A stretch of DNA of 64,000 nt from Gemmatimonadota bacterium (lineage in GTDB: Bacteria; Gemmatimonadota; Gemmatimonadetes; Gemmatimonadales; Gemmatimonadaceae), in contig PMEM01000004.1 in NCBI GenBank assembly GCA_003155795.1, forward strand, positions 124,001 to 188,000, read 5' to 3'. The position numbers and the translations under genes are program-made. Of the stretch, positions 7,017-15,229 are shown piece after piece. The notes under the pieces are model-generated. The model had not been told where the DNA came from. It worked only from the letters and a program-made list of their open reading frames with translations, and did no database searches. Each line of letters starts with the position of its first letter. Position 1 is the stretch's first letter.

Positions 7017-8420
7017 ATGCAAACCTCAATCGCTCCTCCGGACCTGTTCCTCCCGATCCGGAATCCTGACATCGAAGCACTCCACGCCGCAACGGCGTGC
7101 TACACAACAGATCCTGTTGTAGATGCGGTGCTTGATCTCGCCGGGTGGCCACGTGCCCGTGGTCGCCTTCTCGATCCTGGCGCCGGCGACGGCGTTTTCC
7201 TCGAGCGCGCGATCGCGCGGCTCACCCTCGCGTCCAACGATGTTGATGCTCTAGCTGATCGGGTGGAAGGATGGGAGATCCATCCTGATGCTGCGCAGGA
7301 CGCGCGTATTCGAATCGCGCGCCACTTGGAAAACAGGGGATGGCGTGCCGCGACTGCTAAGTCAGCCGCCGACAGAATTATCATTGAGGCCGATTTTCTG
7401 GCGCCTGGTCCGATCGAGCGACGTTACTCGGTAATCTGCGGGAATCCTCCATTTTTTCGCAGGGCCAATCTTCCCGAGCGTTTCAAACTTCTCTACGCTG
7501 AGACGGTTCCTGAATACGCGCGTGCCGACATTCTCCATTCTTTCCTCGACCGCTGCACCGAGGTTCTTACAGATGATGGAGTACTCGCGTGCGTCACCTC
7601 CGATCGCTGGCTCTTCAATCAGAACGCAAGCAAACTCCGGGAATCGATCGGACGCAGATTCGGTATTGCCGAGCTGACTCGACTGGATCCCGCTTCATCG
7701 TTCTACCGTCCAAAGCAGCGGACACGCGGAACGCCTCCGCGCATCCACCCTGTTGCCGTGTTGCTCGGGAGCGATGCGCGCAGGACGCGGCCGCTTACGC
7801 GCGAGCCAATCGAGATCGACGGTCCAATGACGCTGGCACCCGGTACTGTGCCACTCGGGTCGGTCGCCGAAGTCCGGATTGCGCCGTGGCTCGGTCCCCA
7901 GGGCGTCTTCTTCCTCCGGGCGAGCGAGGCATCACACCTGCCTCTGAACGAGCTCGTACCGTGTGTTGATACCGATGACGTGACCAAGGAGGACACGCTC
8001 CGGCCGCCGGCGCGCGTCGCCGTCCGGACGCAGCGGGGCAGTGAACCGCACTCGGCAGTGCTTGCGCACCTTGATAGCACACTCGGGGCGTTACCGCCCC
8101 GTGCGCGCCAGACTCCGCGGTGGGCACCGCCCGAGAATTGGGGCCCGTTCCCGCTCAATCGCGAAGCCCTATTGATCCCACGGATTGCACAGCGGCTGCG
8201 CGTGATACGGCTGCCGGCGGGGGTTTTACCAATAAATCACAACCTCTCAGTGTGCTCGACGGAAGCCGGGATCCCGCTCGATGTGCTTGCCGCTGCCCTC
8301 GTTTCCGACGAGGCGCAGGCGTGGATCCGTCAACATGCACCCCGGCTCGAGAATGGGTACCTCTCGATTACCACGAAGCTGCTGCGCCGGCTTCCCGTCC
8401 GTATTCCAACGGCGTCGTAA
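7017..8420 (+). CDS. N6-adenine DNA methyltransferase (Eco57I/type IIG-like)
   Basis: The 467-residue protein has SAM-binding motif I as LLDPGAGDGVFL (about residues 51-62), an acidic motif II region near 85-90, and the amino-methyltransferase motif IV NPPF at 143-146. After the catalytic domain, about 250 residues resemble target-recognition regions of gamma-class enzymes. No nuclease motif is visible, so it is a stand-alone adenine methylase. It may shield the element from host restriction or set its own methylation pattern. Confidence 0.85.
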   Translation: MQTSIAPPDLFLPIRNPDIEALHAATACYTTDPVVDAVLDLAGWPRARGRLLDPGAGDGVFLERAIARLTLASNDVDALADRVEGWEIHPDAAQDARIRIARHLENRGWRAATAKSAADRIIIEADFLAPGPIERRYSVICGNPPFFRRANLPERFKLLYAETVPEYARADILHSFLDRCTEVLTDDGVLACVTSDRWLFNQNASKLRESIGRRFGIAELTRLDPASSFYRPKQRTRGTPPRIHPVAVLLGSDARRTRPLTREPIEIDGPMTLAPGTVPLGSVAEVRIAPWLGPQGVFFLRASEASHLPLNELVPCVDTDDVTKEDTLRPPARVAVRTQRGSEPHSAVLAHLDSTLGALPPRARQTPRWAPPENWGPFPLNREALLIPRIAQRLRVIRLPAGVLPINHNLSVCSTEAGIPLDVLAAALVSDEAQAWIRQHAPRLENGYLSITTKLLRRLPVRIPTAS

Positions 8421-8448
8421 AAGCAACTACCACCTGTGGACATTGAGC

Positions 8449-8460
8449 CCGCAGGTGCAT
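8449..8460 (+). promoter_or_regulatory. Motif 1 (CCGCAGGTGCAT)
   Basis: The element ends 34 nt before the gene at 8495. Confidence 0.6.
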
Positions 8461-8494
8461 GGCCTGGTGTTGGCCACATCACACCGGGTCTCGT

Positions 8495-8740
8495 ATGTCC
8501 ATTTCCTTCGCAGTTGCAGCCGTTGATGCTGGGTTACAATCCCCGTTTGAACAGCTAACGGACGCATTCGCCCGAGAGACGGGGATGATCGCCCCAGGAT
8601 GCTCCGATCCGGCGGGATCGGACTTCCAGTCCTACGACGAGCGGTATGACGCGTGGTCCCGATGGCTGGCGAAGCGTCGCGCCGATACTATGCACTCAAA
8701 GCTTCGCTACCTACGCAGCTCCTCCGCGATCGCAGCGTAA
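8495..8740 (+). CDS. Hypothetical small protein (81 aa)
   Basis: I do not recognise this protein. It is probably helical (SPFEQLTDAFARETG; a YDAWSRWLAKRRADT helix rich in Trp and Arg). The start at 8495 is preferred over an upstream GTG because of the distance to motif 1. Confidence 0.5.
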   Translation: MSISFAVAAVDAGLQSPFEQLTDAFARETGMIAPGCSDPAGSDFQSYDERYDAWSRWLAKRRADTMHSKLRYLRSSSAIAA

Positions 8741-8829
8741 GGCTCGCCGGCGAGCCCTTGAAGCAGCGGCAAGGCGGTCACCTGGTGGCCGCGACACTGG
8801 GGCACAATACGGTTGTGAGTTTGGCCGTC

Positions 8830-8841
8830 ACGCGAGTGCAT
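8830..8841 (+). promoter_or_regulatory. Motif 1 (ACGCGAGTGCAT)
   Basis: The element ends 33 nt before the GTG start at 8875. Confidence 0.65.
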
Positions 8842-8874
8842 CTCCATACATTCCCCTTCCTTATGGAGTTGCCT

Positions 8875-9567
8875 GTGTCCTCCGCTTTCGCCATCGAAGC
8901 AATCGCGAGTGATCGCCCTGTGTTTCTCACCAATTTCACATGCGAGCCCGTTGAGCACGTAACGCTCGAAGAGCTGCACGCACTCGGCCTAGACACTGCA
9001 TCAGATTACCCTCTCACCGAATTAGAATCCGCGCTGATCAGAGAGGAGTACCTGGACATCGCTGATGGCGTCTCGATCGCCACGGGATATACTGCACTCT
9101 GGCGCTCCAAGAAGTGGTTCATGCCCGAGGTTCAACTGTTCTTCCCACCCCGGACGAACGGTGTTGTCACAATTCCCGACGCGGCAGCATTCGTAAACGC
9201 CAAAATGATAGGCGACGCGCTACAGGCGAGATTGAAGTCTGTCGGCGTTGAAGTGCGAGTAATCGAGTGTGGTAACAATGGCGAGGACGATCATCACACT
9301 ATTCAGCCGCTTTTCCCTTCGTCACTCGTGACGGGGCAATTCAAGACGTTCGACACGTGGACCGCGTGGCTACGGGCAACTGTCATCCGCGCAATGGAAG
9401 AGGCAGTTACTGGTGTGCCGGAGATTGTTCCGGGTCTCCCGGTACCCGCGTCTTTCCTGCTTCCGCCAAGGGATTACTCGCAGACGGATGCGCGGATTGC
9501 CGACGTGACTGAGAACGTGGCGGAGATGCCACAGTGGAAGCGTGATCTTGCGGCAACGATGGCGTAA
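8875..9567 (+). CDS. Hypothetical protein (230 aa)
   Basis: I recognise no family. The protein is acidic and soluble; the central part (TGYTALWRSKKWFMPEVQLFF) is aromatic and basic. GTG at 8875 is chosen over the ATG at 8863 because GGAG lies six bases upstream of the GTG and would overlap the ATG. Genes elsewhere in the window show the same GGAG-plus-6 arrangement. Confidence 0.65.
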   Translation: MSSAFAIEAIASDRPVFLTNFTCEPVEHVTLEELHALGLDTASDYPLTELESALIREEYLDIADGVSIATGYTALWRSKKWFMPEVQLFFPPRTNGVVTIPDAAAFVNAKMIGDALQARLKSVGVEVRVIECGNNGEDDHHTIQPLFPSSLVTGQFKTFDTWTAWLRATVIRAMEEAVTGVPEIVPGLPVPASFLLPPRDYSQTDARIADVTENVAEMPQWKRDLAATMA

Positions 9568-9669
9568 TAGGCACTAGACCATACAGGCAGCGGGCACTTA
9601 TAACGGTCGCGGGTGAACTCCAGGGTTCTTGATCGCGATCAGCAATTGGTAATGTGAGAGTGTGGGATG

Positions 9670-9681
9670 CCGTAGGCGCAT
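9670..9681 (+). promoter_or_regulatory. Motif 1 (CCGTAGGCGCAT)
   Basis: The element ends 57 nt before the gene at 9739; the leader is unusually T-rich. Confidence 0.6.
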
Positions 9682-9738
9682 CTCGACAAATAGCACACAC
9701 TCTCTTCCTGTCATTTTCTTTATTTTTCGGAGTATGCC

Positions 9739-10323
9739 ATGATTGGTCAGCCTGCGTCCGGAGCGGCATCGCAGCATTTGGTTATACCGACCGCGTTCAT
9801 AGAAGCACTCTCGCATGACGCCGCGGTGTGCTTCATCGGGGTGGCTAACGCGCGGGGTGGCACGAATGTGCTCACCGAATCCATCGGAGCAGTGGCGCTC
9901 GCGATCGACGCCAGAACGGCACAATTGATAGTCGCTCTATCAGATTCGGCGATCGCTGTTCAACAATCACTTGGCATAGCGCCCACGATCTCAATTCCGT
10001 CGACGGTCCTTCTTTGGCTGGACAAGCGAGTGCGCACGACCAGCCAGGACGTCTTTGTGAGAAGTGCTCTTGAGGAGGCTGATGAAGCGGGACATCTCAT
10101 CTATGCCGAAATGACCGAGATCTCTCGCGCGTTTGACACGGCTGGAGTAAGTGTGCACGATCTCAGCACGACCGCCGGCTCGGTCGTTGTGGACGTAGCA
10201 GCCGACACTGTGCGTTGGTTGCTGGATGACGGTGGATACGTCGTCGAGAGCGCACCGCTGCCACTCTCAACTGTACGCCAAATCGTGGCGGCCGGCGCAA
10301 CTCTCGGTCTCCTGGGAGCGTAG
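9739..10323 (+). CDS. Hypothetical protein (194 aa)
   Basis: I do not recognise this gene. It is rich in Ala, Val and Ser with several hydrophobic strands but no clear membrane segment. CGGAG is 8-9 nt before the ATG. It is monocistronic, flanked by motif 1 copies on both sides. Confidence 0.65.
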   Translation: MIGQPASGAASQHLVIPTAFIEALSHDAAVCFIGVANARGGTNVLTESIGAVALAIDARTAQLIVALSDSAIAVQQSLGIAPTISIPSTVLLWLDKRVRTTSQDVFVRSALEEADEAGHLIYAEMTEISRAFDTAGVSVHDLSTTAGSVVVDVAADTVRWLLDDGGYVVESAPLPLSTVRQIVAAGATLGLLGA

Positions 10324-10353
10324 GGAACCCGACAGATCGCGCCGGCTGAGGAG

Positions 10354-10365
10354 TCGCAGGCGCAT
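10354..10365 (+). promoter_or_regulatory. Motif 1 (TCGCAGGCGCAT)
   Basis: The element ends 40 nt before the gene at 10406. Confidence 0.6.
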
Positions 10366-10405
10366 CCATCGACAGAACAGAAACTCTTTCGATGGAGCAT
10401 CAGGT

Positions 10406-11203
10406 ATGTATAGATCACACACCCCGGTACGGACCCCGTGGGGCATGTCGCAAGATGCAGAAGCCTACGGCGAAGGTATTACGTTCTACTCTACCTCATC
10501 ACATGGTGGAATGAAGGTTGAAGCCTCGCTTGCCAAACTGATGCCGGCAGCACTGCGGATTCCCGGGAATTGGTTTGAGGAGGATTGCGACGCCAGCCTC
10601 GTGGTCGTTGCCTTCCCAGATCGATTCCCACCGGATCAAGTGGCACTCGCAATGCGGGACCTCAAGAACTTATACCCCGACCGTTACACCGAGTGGACGG
10701 GACAGGCACTTGATCCAGCAGAGTCCTTCACATTGCGGGAGCGCGCATTTGTAGCCAGTACTGCGAAGGATTTTGTAGCGAGGGCAGCGTGGGGTAGTTG
10801 GCACGATGATGTCCCAACCGGATCGGTGGGTGTCATAGCGTGGCGTTTATCAACAAACGAGGAGGCAGGATTCCTTGTCCCGGAAGATGCCTACCAGCGT
10901 CATGGTGAATTCGGCTGCGTTGTCGACGAGTCCAGCGCGCAACCGTGGACACCGCCCGGCCAAACCGAGAACCGCTGGACGAGGGATGTGCCGGAGGTAT
11001 TGGAACCGCTCTCCAAGGCAGCGCTGATCCCCACGCGCCGAGTCCAGTACGGCGACACTGTCTACGTACTTACTCGCCCCCAGGATCGTAGTTGGATTGT
11101 TAACCGCGAAAGCGACGGGCGTGTATTCAAGATGGGACCGAAGCAGCTCAAGCACTGCAAGCTCCCTGCGGAAAGTGCCATCCAGGAAGCATCGACCGCA
11201 TAG
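10406..11203 (+). CDS. DUF7007 domain-containing protein
   Basis: The 265-residue protein begins with the pattern of the DUF7007 family known from plasmids and mobile elements: a TPWG box near residue 9, then TSSHGGM near 31, LRIPGNWFEEDCDASLV near 50, and FP...DLKNLYPDRY. The biochemical role of the family is unknown. The C-terminal 100 residues are specific to this protein. The long in-frame extension upstream is rejected because it would read through the previous gene and motif 1. Confidence 0.65.
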   Translation: MYRSHTPVRTPWGMSQDAEAYGEGITFYSTSSHGGMKVEASLAKLMPAALRIPGNWFEEDCDASLVVVAFPDRFPPDQVALAMRDLKNLYPDRYTEWTGQALDPAESFTLRERAFVASTAKDFVARAAWGSWHDDVPTGSVGVIAWRLSTNEEAGFLVPEDAYQRHGEFGCVVDESSAQPWTPPGQTENRWTRDVPEVLEPLSKAALIPTRRVQYGDTVYVLTRPQDRSWIVNRESDGRVFKMGPKQLKHCKLPAESAIQEASTA

Positions 11204-11225
11204 AGTGCGTGCGCCGGAACAGGGA

Positions 11226-11259
11226 GGGGCAGCGGTTGGCTACGCTGTCCCTTTGTGGT
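11226..11259 (+). terminator. Hairpin terminator
   Basis: GGGGCAGCG (11226-11234) pairs with CGCTGTCCC (11243-11251), with one wobble, followed by TTTGTGGTTT. Confidence 0.6.
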
Positions 11260-11283
11260 TTCAGTCTTCACCGATACCAAACA

Positions 11284-11295
11284 CCGCGAGTGCAT
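11284..11295 (+). promoter_or_regulatory. Motif 1 (CCGCGAGTGCAT)
   Basis: The element ends 35 nt before the gene at 11331. Confidence 0.65.
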
Positions 11296-11330
11296 CCGTC
11301 TCAATCACGGCAATAACGGAGTGAATTCGA

Positions 11331-11696
11331 ATGCCGAACGACAAGATTGCAGGGAAGCAGGTCGAGCGCGGTGCGGTGCGGTTCAAACGTAGCAAGTATT
11401 CGAGTGCGGCATATACCTGGGCTGAGGTATATGACGGCGCGTATTGGCAGTCCTTGGGTGATCCGTACCCCAGCGATACTTGGCCGCGTTGTGTTCTTGC
11501 CGCGGAGGTATCCAGAGTGCTCGATAACGCGGATATCCAGGATATGACGGAAGAGATGCTCGACGCCGAGATTCAGATTTGCGAAGAGCGGTTGCTGAAG
11601 GCCAGGGAATGGGAGCGCGAAGGTGAAATTTCCCGCTGGGTGGAACGTCAGGCAGCGATCGAGGAAGTCATGAAGCGGCTCCCAGCTATGGCGTAG
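11331..11696 (+). CDS. Hypothetical protein with C-terminal helix (121 aa)
   Basis: I recognise no family. The N-terminal 50 residues contain several Tyr and Trp; residues 65-118 form a long, charged, probably coiled-coil helix (EEMLDAEIQICEERLLKARE). The stop codon lies within the next motif 1. Confidence 0.6.
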   Translation: MPNDKIAGKQVERGAVRFKRSKYSSAAYTWAEVYDGAYWQSLGDPYPSDTWPRCVLAAEVSRVLDNADIQDMTEEMLDAEIQICEERLLKAREWEREGEISRWVERQAAIEEVMKRLPAMA

Positions 11697-11702
11697 GTGC
11701 AT
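11691..11702 (+). promoter_or_regulatory. Motif 1 (GCGTAGGTGCAT)
   Basis: The element contains the TAG stop of the previous gene and ends 35 nt before the start at 11738. Confidence 0.6.
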
Positions 11703-11737
11703 TTCAGAGCATCACCTTCACAGTGGAGTGTATGCAT

Positions 11738-11947
11738 ATGCTCGACCGTAACCCCAATACTGAATCAAGTTCGGACGTGCTCCATGATCTCGACGTACAA
11801 GCGAAACAGCGTTTCCTCGATACGGAAGACTTCCGACTCGAGGGGCTGATGGAGGATGTCTTCGCCGGTGGGTACGAGGCTGACTCGTATGAGTTGACTG
11901 AGCCGTATGAGCCCAATGTGTACGACGGGACGTACAGCGAGGAGTAG
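11738..11947 (+). CDS. Acidic small protein (69 aa)
   Basis: This very acidic protein has many Asp, Glu and Tyr residues (VFAGGYEADSYELTEPYEP). No family is recognised. Small acidic proteins of mobile elements are sometimes DNA mimics, but that is only a suggestion from composition. The ATG at 11738 has GGAG nine bases upstream; two earlier in-frame starts are possible. Confidence 0.55.
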   Translation: MLDRNPNTESSSDVLHDLDVQAKQRFLDTEDFRLEGLMEDVFAGGYEADSYELTEPYEPNVYDGTYSEE

Positions 11948-11971
11948 CTCGCTACTGCACAATCCTTGGAT

Positions 11972-12027
11972 AGCCCCGATTTGTTCCCCGTCATTGTACG
12001 GCAGAGCAGATCGGGGCTGTCTTTTTT
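11972..12027 (+). terminator. Rho-independent terminator
   Basis: A 9-bp stem AGCCCCGAT/ATCGGGGCT (11972-11980 with 12010-12018) has a long loop and a CTTTTTT tract at 12021-12027. Confidence 0.75.
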
Positions 12028-12055
12028 GTATGGGATACCGGCAACTACACGAGTA

Positions 12056-12067
12056 GCGCGGGTGCAT
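12056..12067 (+). promoter_or_regulatory. Motif 1 (GCGCGGGTGCAT)
   Basis: An exact consensus copy follows the terminator and ends 64 nt before the gene at 12132. Confidence 0.7.
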
Positions 12068-12131
12068 GGTGTGTTTGTCAGGCTTTCTCACACTGAGATA
12101 TGAGTCCTCGAGTTCCTTCTGAGCGTTCCTT

Positions 12132-12347
12132 ATGGCACGAGATCATGACTATCCGAATGCAGTCGTTCCCGGTGCAAGACCGGCCGATTCCGCGCCGCGG
12201 TTCACTCTGTACCCAGACCTCAACCGAGTACGGATTGTGATTCCCGAGAATAATTCCGACTGGAATTCAGGGCCGGAACGATCGACACTCGTTGACCTGG
12301 ACACCTTGCTCAACGCGGTGCGCGACCTGGCGGCCGAACGTGCATAA
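12132..12347 (+). CDS. Hypothetical small protein (71 aa)
   Basis: I do not recognise this protein. It has a beta-like core (FTLYPDLNRVRIVIPE) followed by a C-terminal helix (LVDLDTLLNAVRDLAAE). It is the first gene of a run of six or seven tightly overlapping genes reaching the CYTH gene. Confidence 0.5.
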   Translation: MARDHDYPNAVVPGARPADSAPRFTLYPDLNRVRIVIPENNSDWNSGPERSTLVDLDTLLNAVRDLAAERA

Positions 12348-12765
12348 TCACTTAGGATTTTGCCGGCCGTCCGAGACGGTATTCGTCACGACCCCCACTG
12401 GCGCGGAGTACGTCCGCGTTCCAATAGCCGGGGTGTTCGAGATGCGCCACGGGAGTCGTCGCGGAGAACGTCCACCTCGCCTCAACGCGCGCATCTACAC
12501 TTACCGCGCCCGTAGTAAAGACGTGGACATTCCTTTGCCGCAGGGATGCTTGAGCCTGCTGCTGATGCCGTGTGCTGATTCGACGCTTCCGGAAGAGTAC
12601 CGGAAAGCAGCCGACATTGTGGCGCGTTCTACCGGCAAGGACCGTCTGCTTGTGCGCGTTGCTGATGGCGTCAGGATGATTCGGCCTTATCAGATGAGCT
12701 CCAGGGAGATGTTATGCGCACAGATCCTTTATCGCGCGTCAACGCCTCAACCAAAGGCTGCCTGA
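12340..12765 (+). CDS. Hypothetical protein (141 aa)
   Basis: I recognise no family. The GTG at 12340 overlaps the previous stop by 8 bases and is preferred over an internal start deep in the upstream gene. The protein is Arg-rich with a beta-type core. It has no motif 1 of its own, which fits translation from the upstream message. Confidence 0.5.
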   Translation: MHNHLGFCRPSETVFVTTPTGAEYVRVPIAGVFEMRHGSRRGERPPRLNARIYTYRARSKDVDIPLPQGCLSLLLMPCADSTLPEEYRKAADIVARSTGKDRLLVRVADGVRMIRPYQMSSREMLCAQILYRASTPQPKAA

Positions 12766-12769
12766 TCAA

Positions 12770-13357
12770 ATGATCCCGTTCTCTGATGCACTCGCACTGA
12801 TTGTAGCGGACGCCTGGTGTCGAGTGGAAGTAGTGGAAGCGCATGAAGCCGCCCTGCAAGGGTTGACGCTGCAAACATTCCGTGAACGACGCCGTGCAAT
12901 GTGGGCTCTGACGCACACTGCGCGCGAGTGCGCGGCCATAGAGGCCGATCATGCACGGGACCGTGCCTGGGATCTATACGAGCTGGCGCTGAAGGAAACG
13001 TTCCCGCTGCCATTCCGCTTTGATCTAGCTCGCATCATTCGAATGGGATCCCACCACGCTCGACGGTCGTCCAAGTCAGGCTCGAGGGTTCTTCACATCC
13101 GAGCACTCGAACCTGTCTGGAAAGATGGTGGGTTCAGCCTGGAGTCTGGCACACTGCTATGTGGCCTTGGCCCTGAGTCTTTTGATGTTGTCGGTGTCAA
13201 CCGCATTGACGAGTCGATGCCTCCCAATTCGAGGGAGGTTGGCGTTTCGATGTCGTGTTCCCGGTGCGAAGAAGCTTCGGCCCGGTGGGCAACTGGAGCT
13301 GATGTTGTTTCAGAATTCTTAACCACGGTGGGATCCAATAATGCGCGAGCACTTTGA
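12770..13357 (+). CDS. Hypothetical protein (195 aa)
   Basis: I recognise no family. The N-terminal 75 residues are strongly helical and charged. CSRC near residue 162, in a basic and acidic context, could form half of a metal site. The 3' end overlaps the next gene by 17 bases. Confidence 0.55.
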   Translation: MIPFSDALALIVADAWCRVEVVEAHEAALQGLTLQTFRERRRAMWALTHTARECAAIEADHARDRAWDLYELALKETFPLPFRFDLARIIRMGSHHARRSSKSGSRVLHIRALEPVWKDGGFSLESGTLLCGLGPESFDVVGVNRIDESMPPNSREVGVSMSCSRCEEASARWATGADVVSEFLTTVGSNNARAL

Positions 13358-13754
13358 ACAGAGCACGGAGCGGGTGCAGTGTCCACGTTCCGGGGCAATT
13401 GACGCTGCGCATGTCGCGGCACTTCGTACGCAGGGGATCCGCGTTCACGCGGCCGAACCTAGTTTCGGTCCCGCGTTCGGAATCTGGATCACTGGACTCA
13501 TGGTAACGCTGGATACCACGCCCCCTCGTCCGGTTGTTCAGTGCATTCGGGGGATGAGTGCTACGGATCCCGATGCTGATGTCCGTGGACGTTACGTCGC
13601 TACCGATGACGCAGATGCGGCGCGTGTCTTCAATGCTTGCCTCTCAAACTGGACCCGTGCATTCCCGATAGAATGCACCCTTCGCGGGCAGCGCACCGGA
13701 GTCCATAGCCGACCGGCGCGTGAGATGCGCAGGCCCCAGCGGAAAGCCGCGTGA
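13341..13754 (+). CDS. Hypothetical protein (137 aa)
   Basis: I do not recognise this protein. Its middle section (GPAFGIWITGLMVTLD) is hydrophobic but too interrupted for a clear membrane helix. The C-terminus is basic. It is within the same overlapping operon. Confidence 0.5.
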   Translation: MREHFEQSTERVQCPRSGAIDAAHVAALRTQGIRVHAAEPSFGPAFGIWITGLMVTLDTTPPRPVVQCIRGMSATDPDADVRGRYVATDDADAARVFNACLSNWTRAFPIECTLRGQRTGVHSRPAREMRRPQRKAA

Positions 13755-13756
13755 TT

Positions 13757-13927
13757 ATGGACCGTGACAACTGGCTCGAGGAATCCCTCGCTGAAGCACG
13801 ACGCGAATACAATCAGCTCTCCCCTTGGAAGCAAGCCTGGTTCCAAGCAAATAAGCCCGGACCTATAACTTCCTCTGGATCGCCGATCGTTCGGGAGCCG
13901 CGTGAAGTGCAGCGCCGGGCACCATGA
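13757..13927 (+). CDS. Small Trp-rich protein (56 aa)
   Basis: A short open frame lies directly after the previous stop; a GTG at 13751 overlapping that stop is an alternative start. It encodes an amphipathic helix (WLEESLAEARREYNQL) and an aromatic WKQAWFQANKPGP segment. Position and codon use support a real gene. Function is unknown. Confidence 0.45.
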   Translation: MDRDNWLEESLAEARREYNQLSPWKQAWFQANKPGPITSSGSPIVREPREVQRRAP

Positions 13928-14010
13928 CGATCGCTGCCCACGATGTAAAGCCAAACCTCCCATATCCCGTACGTAGGACATGGCCAACGCATTGGGGTGT
14001 ACGTCAGTGA
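13924..14010 (+). CDS. Tiny coupled open frame (28 aa)
   Basis: ATGA overlaps the previous stop, and its own TGA overlaps the GTG of the CYTH gene. It may be a coupling device rather than a functional peptide. Confidence 0.3.
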   Translation: MTIAAHDVKPNLPYPVRRTWPTHWGVRQ

Positions 14011-14636
14011 GCAACATTGAGGTCGAGACCAAGTACGTTCTCGATGCGGACGACTTCGCGCGTCTCAAGCGTGCTGGCCGGATCTGTAGAACTGACAATC
14101 AGTTGAATATTTACTACGATTCCGGTTGGAAGCTGGCGGATGTGTCTGCTACGCTTCGCATACGGATCACCGGCCATGTAAGCGCGATCATGACGGCGAA
14201 GGTTCCTGTCTCGCACAATGGCGGTCGTCGTGTAATGCGAGAGATTGATGTCGATTTGCTGCGTGATTTGCCCACGGCATTCCGATCGGTTCATCCGACC
14301 TCCATCCAGGTCCATCATCTACCGCTAGAGATGCAGCTCTATTTCTCCGGGATCGGTGTGAACAGGCTGCCTCGCGTTGGGTGGGTACGAAACACCAGGA
14401 TCATTCTTGATGTTGGTGCTGGCGGGATAATCGAGCTCGACCGTCTTGAGCTACCAGACTGTACGGTTGTACATCAAGCAGAGATCGATACTTCGAGCGA
14501 ATCGGAACAAACCCGGCTCTCACAGATCGTGTCCAGGTTCACGCTTCACGCAGAGCCTTCCACCGAGAGCAAGTTCCAACTGTTCCGTCGAGCAGTACAG
14601 CCGCGTCGAACACCCCCCGTTACGCGGGTGCATTGA
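14007..14636 (+). CDS. CYTH-domain triphosphate tunnel metalloenzyme
   Basis: The 209-residue protein starts almost directly with the CYTH signature IEVETKYVL, which contains ExExK. It is followed by YYDSGWKLADVSATLRIRI and ending near ESKFQLFRRA, which match the family's substrate-binding strands. CYTH enzymes act on triphosphate groups (class IV adenylate cyclase, thiamine triphosphatase, inorganic triphosphatase); which substrate applies here cannot be told. I use GTG 14007 because it overlaps the upstream stop and places the signature at the N-terminus; ATG 13980 is the alternative. The last codons form the next motif 1. Confidence 0.75.
   Translation: MSNIEVETKYVLDADDFARLKRAGRICRTDNQLNIYYDSGWKLADVSATLRIRITGHVSAIMTAKVPVSHNGGRRVMREIDVDLLRDLPTAFRSVHPTSIQVHHLPLEMQLYFSGIGVNRLPRVGWVRNTRIILDVGAGGIIELDRLELPDCTVVHQAEIDTSSESEQTRLSQIVSRFTLHAEPSTESKFQLFRRAVQPRRTPPVTRVH
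14622..14633 (+). promoter_or_regulatory. Motif 1 (ACGCGGGTGCAT)
   Basis: The copy lies entirely inside the last codons of the CYTH gene and ends 42 nt before the start at 14676. Confidence 0.65.
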
Positions 14637-14675
14637 GAGTCAGATATCAACTTGTCTGTCACCCACAGGACACCA

Positions 14676-15119
14676 ATGCCGACTACACTTCGCAACGTGT
14701 TTCAGAACGCCGAAATCACCCATGCACAACGTGCTCGCCTTCGCACAGTAAAGAAAGCAGGGAAGGCCGCCCCGAGCGACATGGACTACGAGCTCGTGGC
14801 GCGTGGCCTCCTGGTTGCCGTGGTTGCCACTGATGGCCCGCTCACCGTCGCACTCAACCCAGATGCAGAGGGGGTGTTTAACGAGAACGGCACCTGCGTA
14901 CTCCCAATCGTAGGCGGTCCAGTGCAGTCCTATCTCGTGGACGTACTGCCTCCAGATTCAACGGTAACCGACGACGAACCGTTCACCTATACACCGATCT
15001 TGTATGCCGCGACGGACGACATCGCGCGTGAAAAGGTTAGGACGTTCTACGGGGATCGCGCGATCGCCCTTTGGGCGCAGACGTCGGTAGATGAGTACCG
15101 CCGCCGCGTAGATCTATAA
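14676..15119 (+). CDS. Hypothetical protein (147 aa)
   Basis: I recognise no family. The N-terminal 30 residues are basic and helical; the rest is acidic with beta strands (YELVARGLLVAVVAT). AGGA lies upstream of the ATG at 14676, which is preferred over 14652. Confidence 0.6.
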   Translation: MPTTLRNVFQNAEITHAQRARLRTVKKAGKAAPSDMDYELVARGLLVAVVATDGPLTVALNPDAEGVFNENGTCVLPIVGGPVQSYLVDVLPPDSTVTDDEPFTYTPILYAATDDIAREKVRTFYGDRAIALWAQTSVDEYRRRVDL

Positions 15120-15182
15120 TTCCCTAGGCCGAGCGTGGAATAATCGAACTGTCTTCGAGATGGTAATAGCAGGGGAGGGAAC

Positions 15183-15194
15183 GCGTGGGTGCAT
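15183..15194 (+). promoter_or_regulatory. Motif 1 (GCGTGGGTGCAT)
   Basis: The element ends 35 nt before the gene at 15230. Confidence 0.65.
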
Positions 15195-15229
15195 CACTTG
15201 GCACATCCTCAAATCCTCTGGAGTGCTAA

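Noticed and set aside
12099-12239. A 46-codon frame overlapping the gene at 12132
   Set aside because: It overlaps in another frame a gene with better codon use and an expected alpha/beta pattern; only one is likely to be coding.
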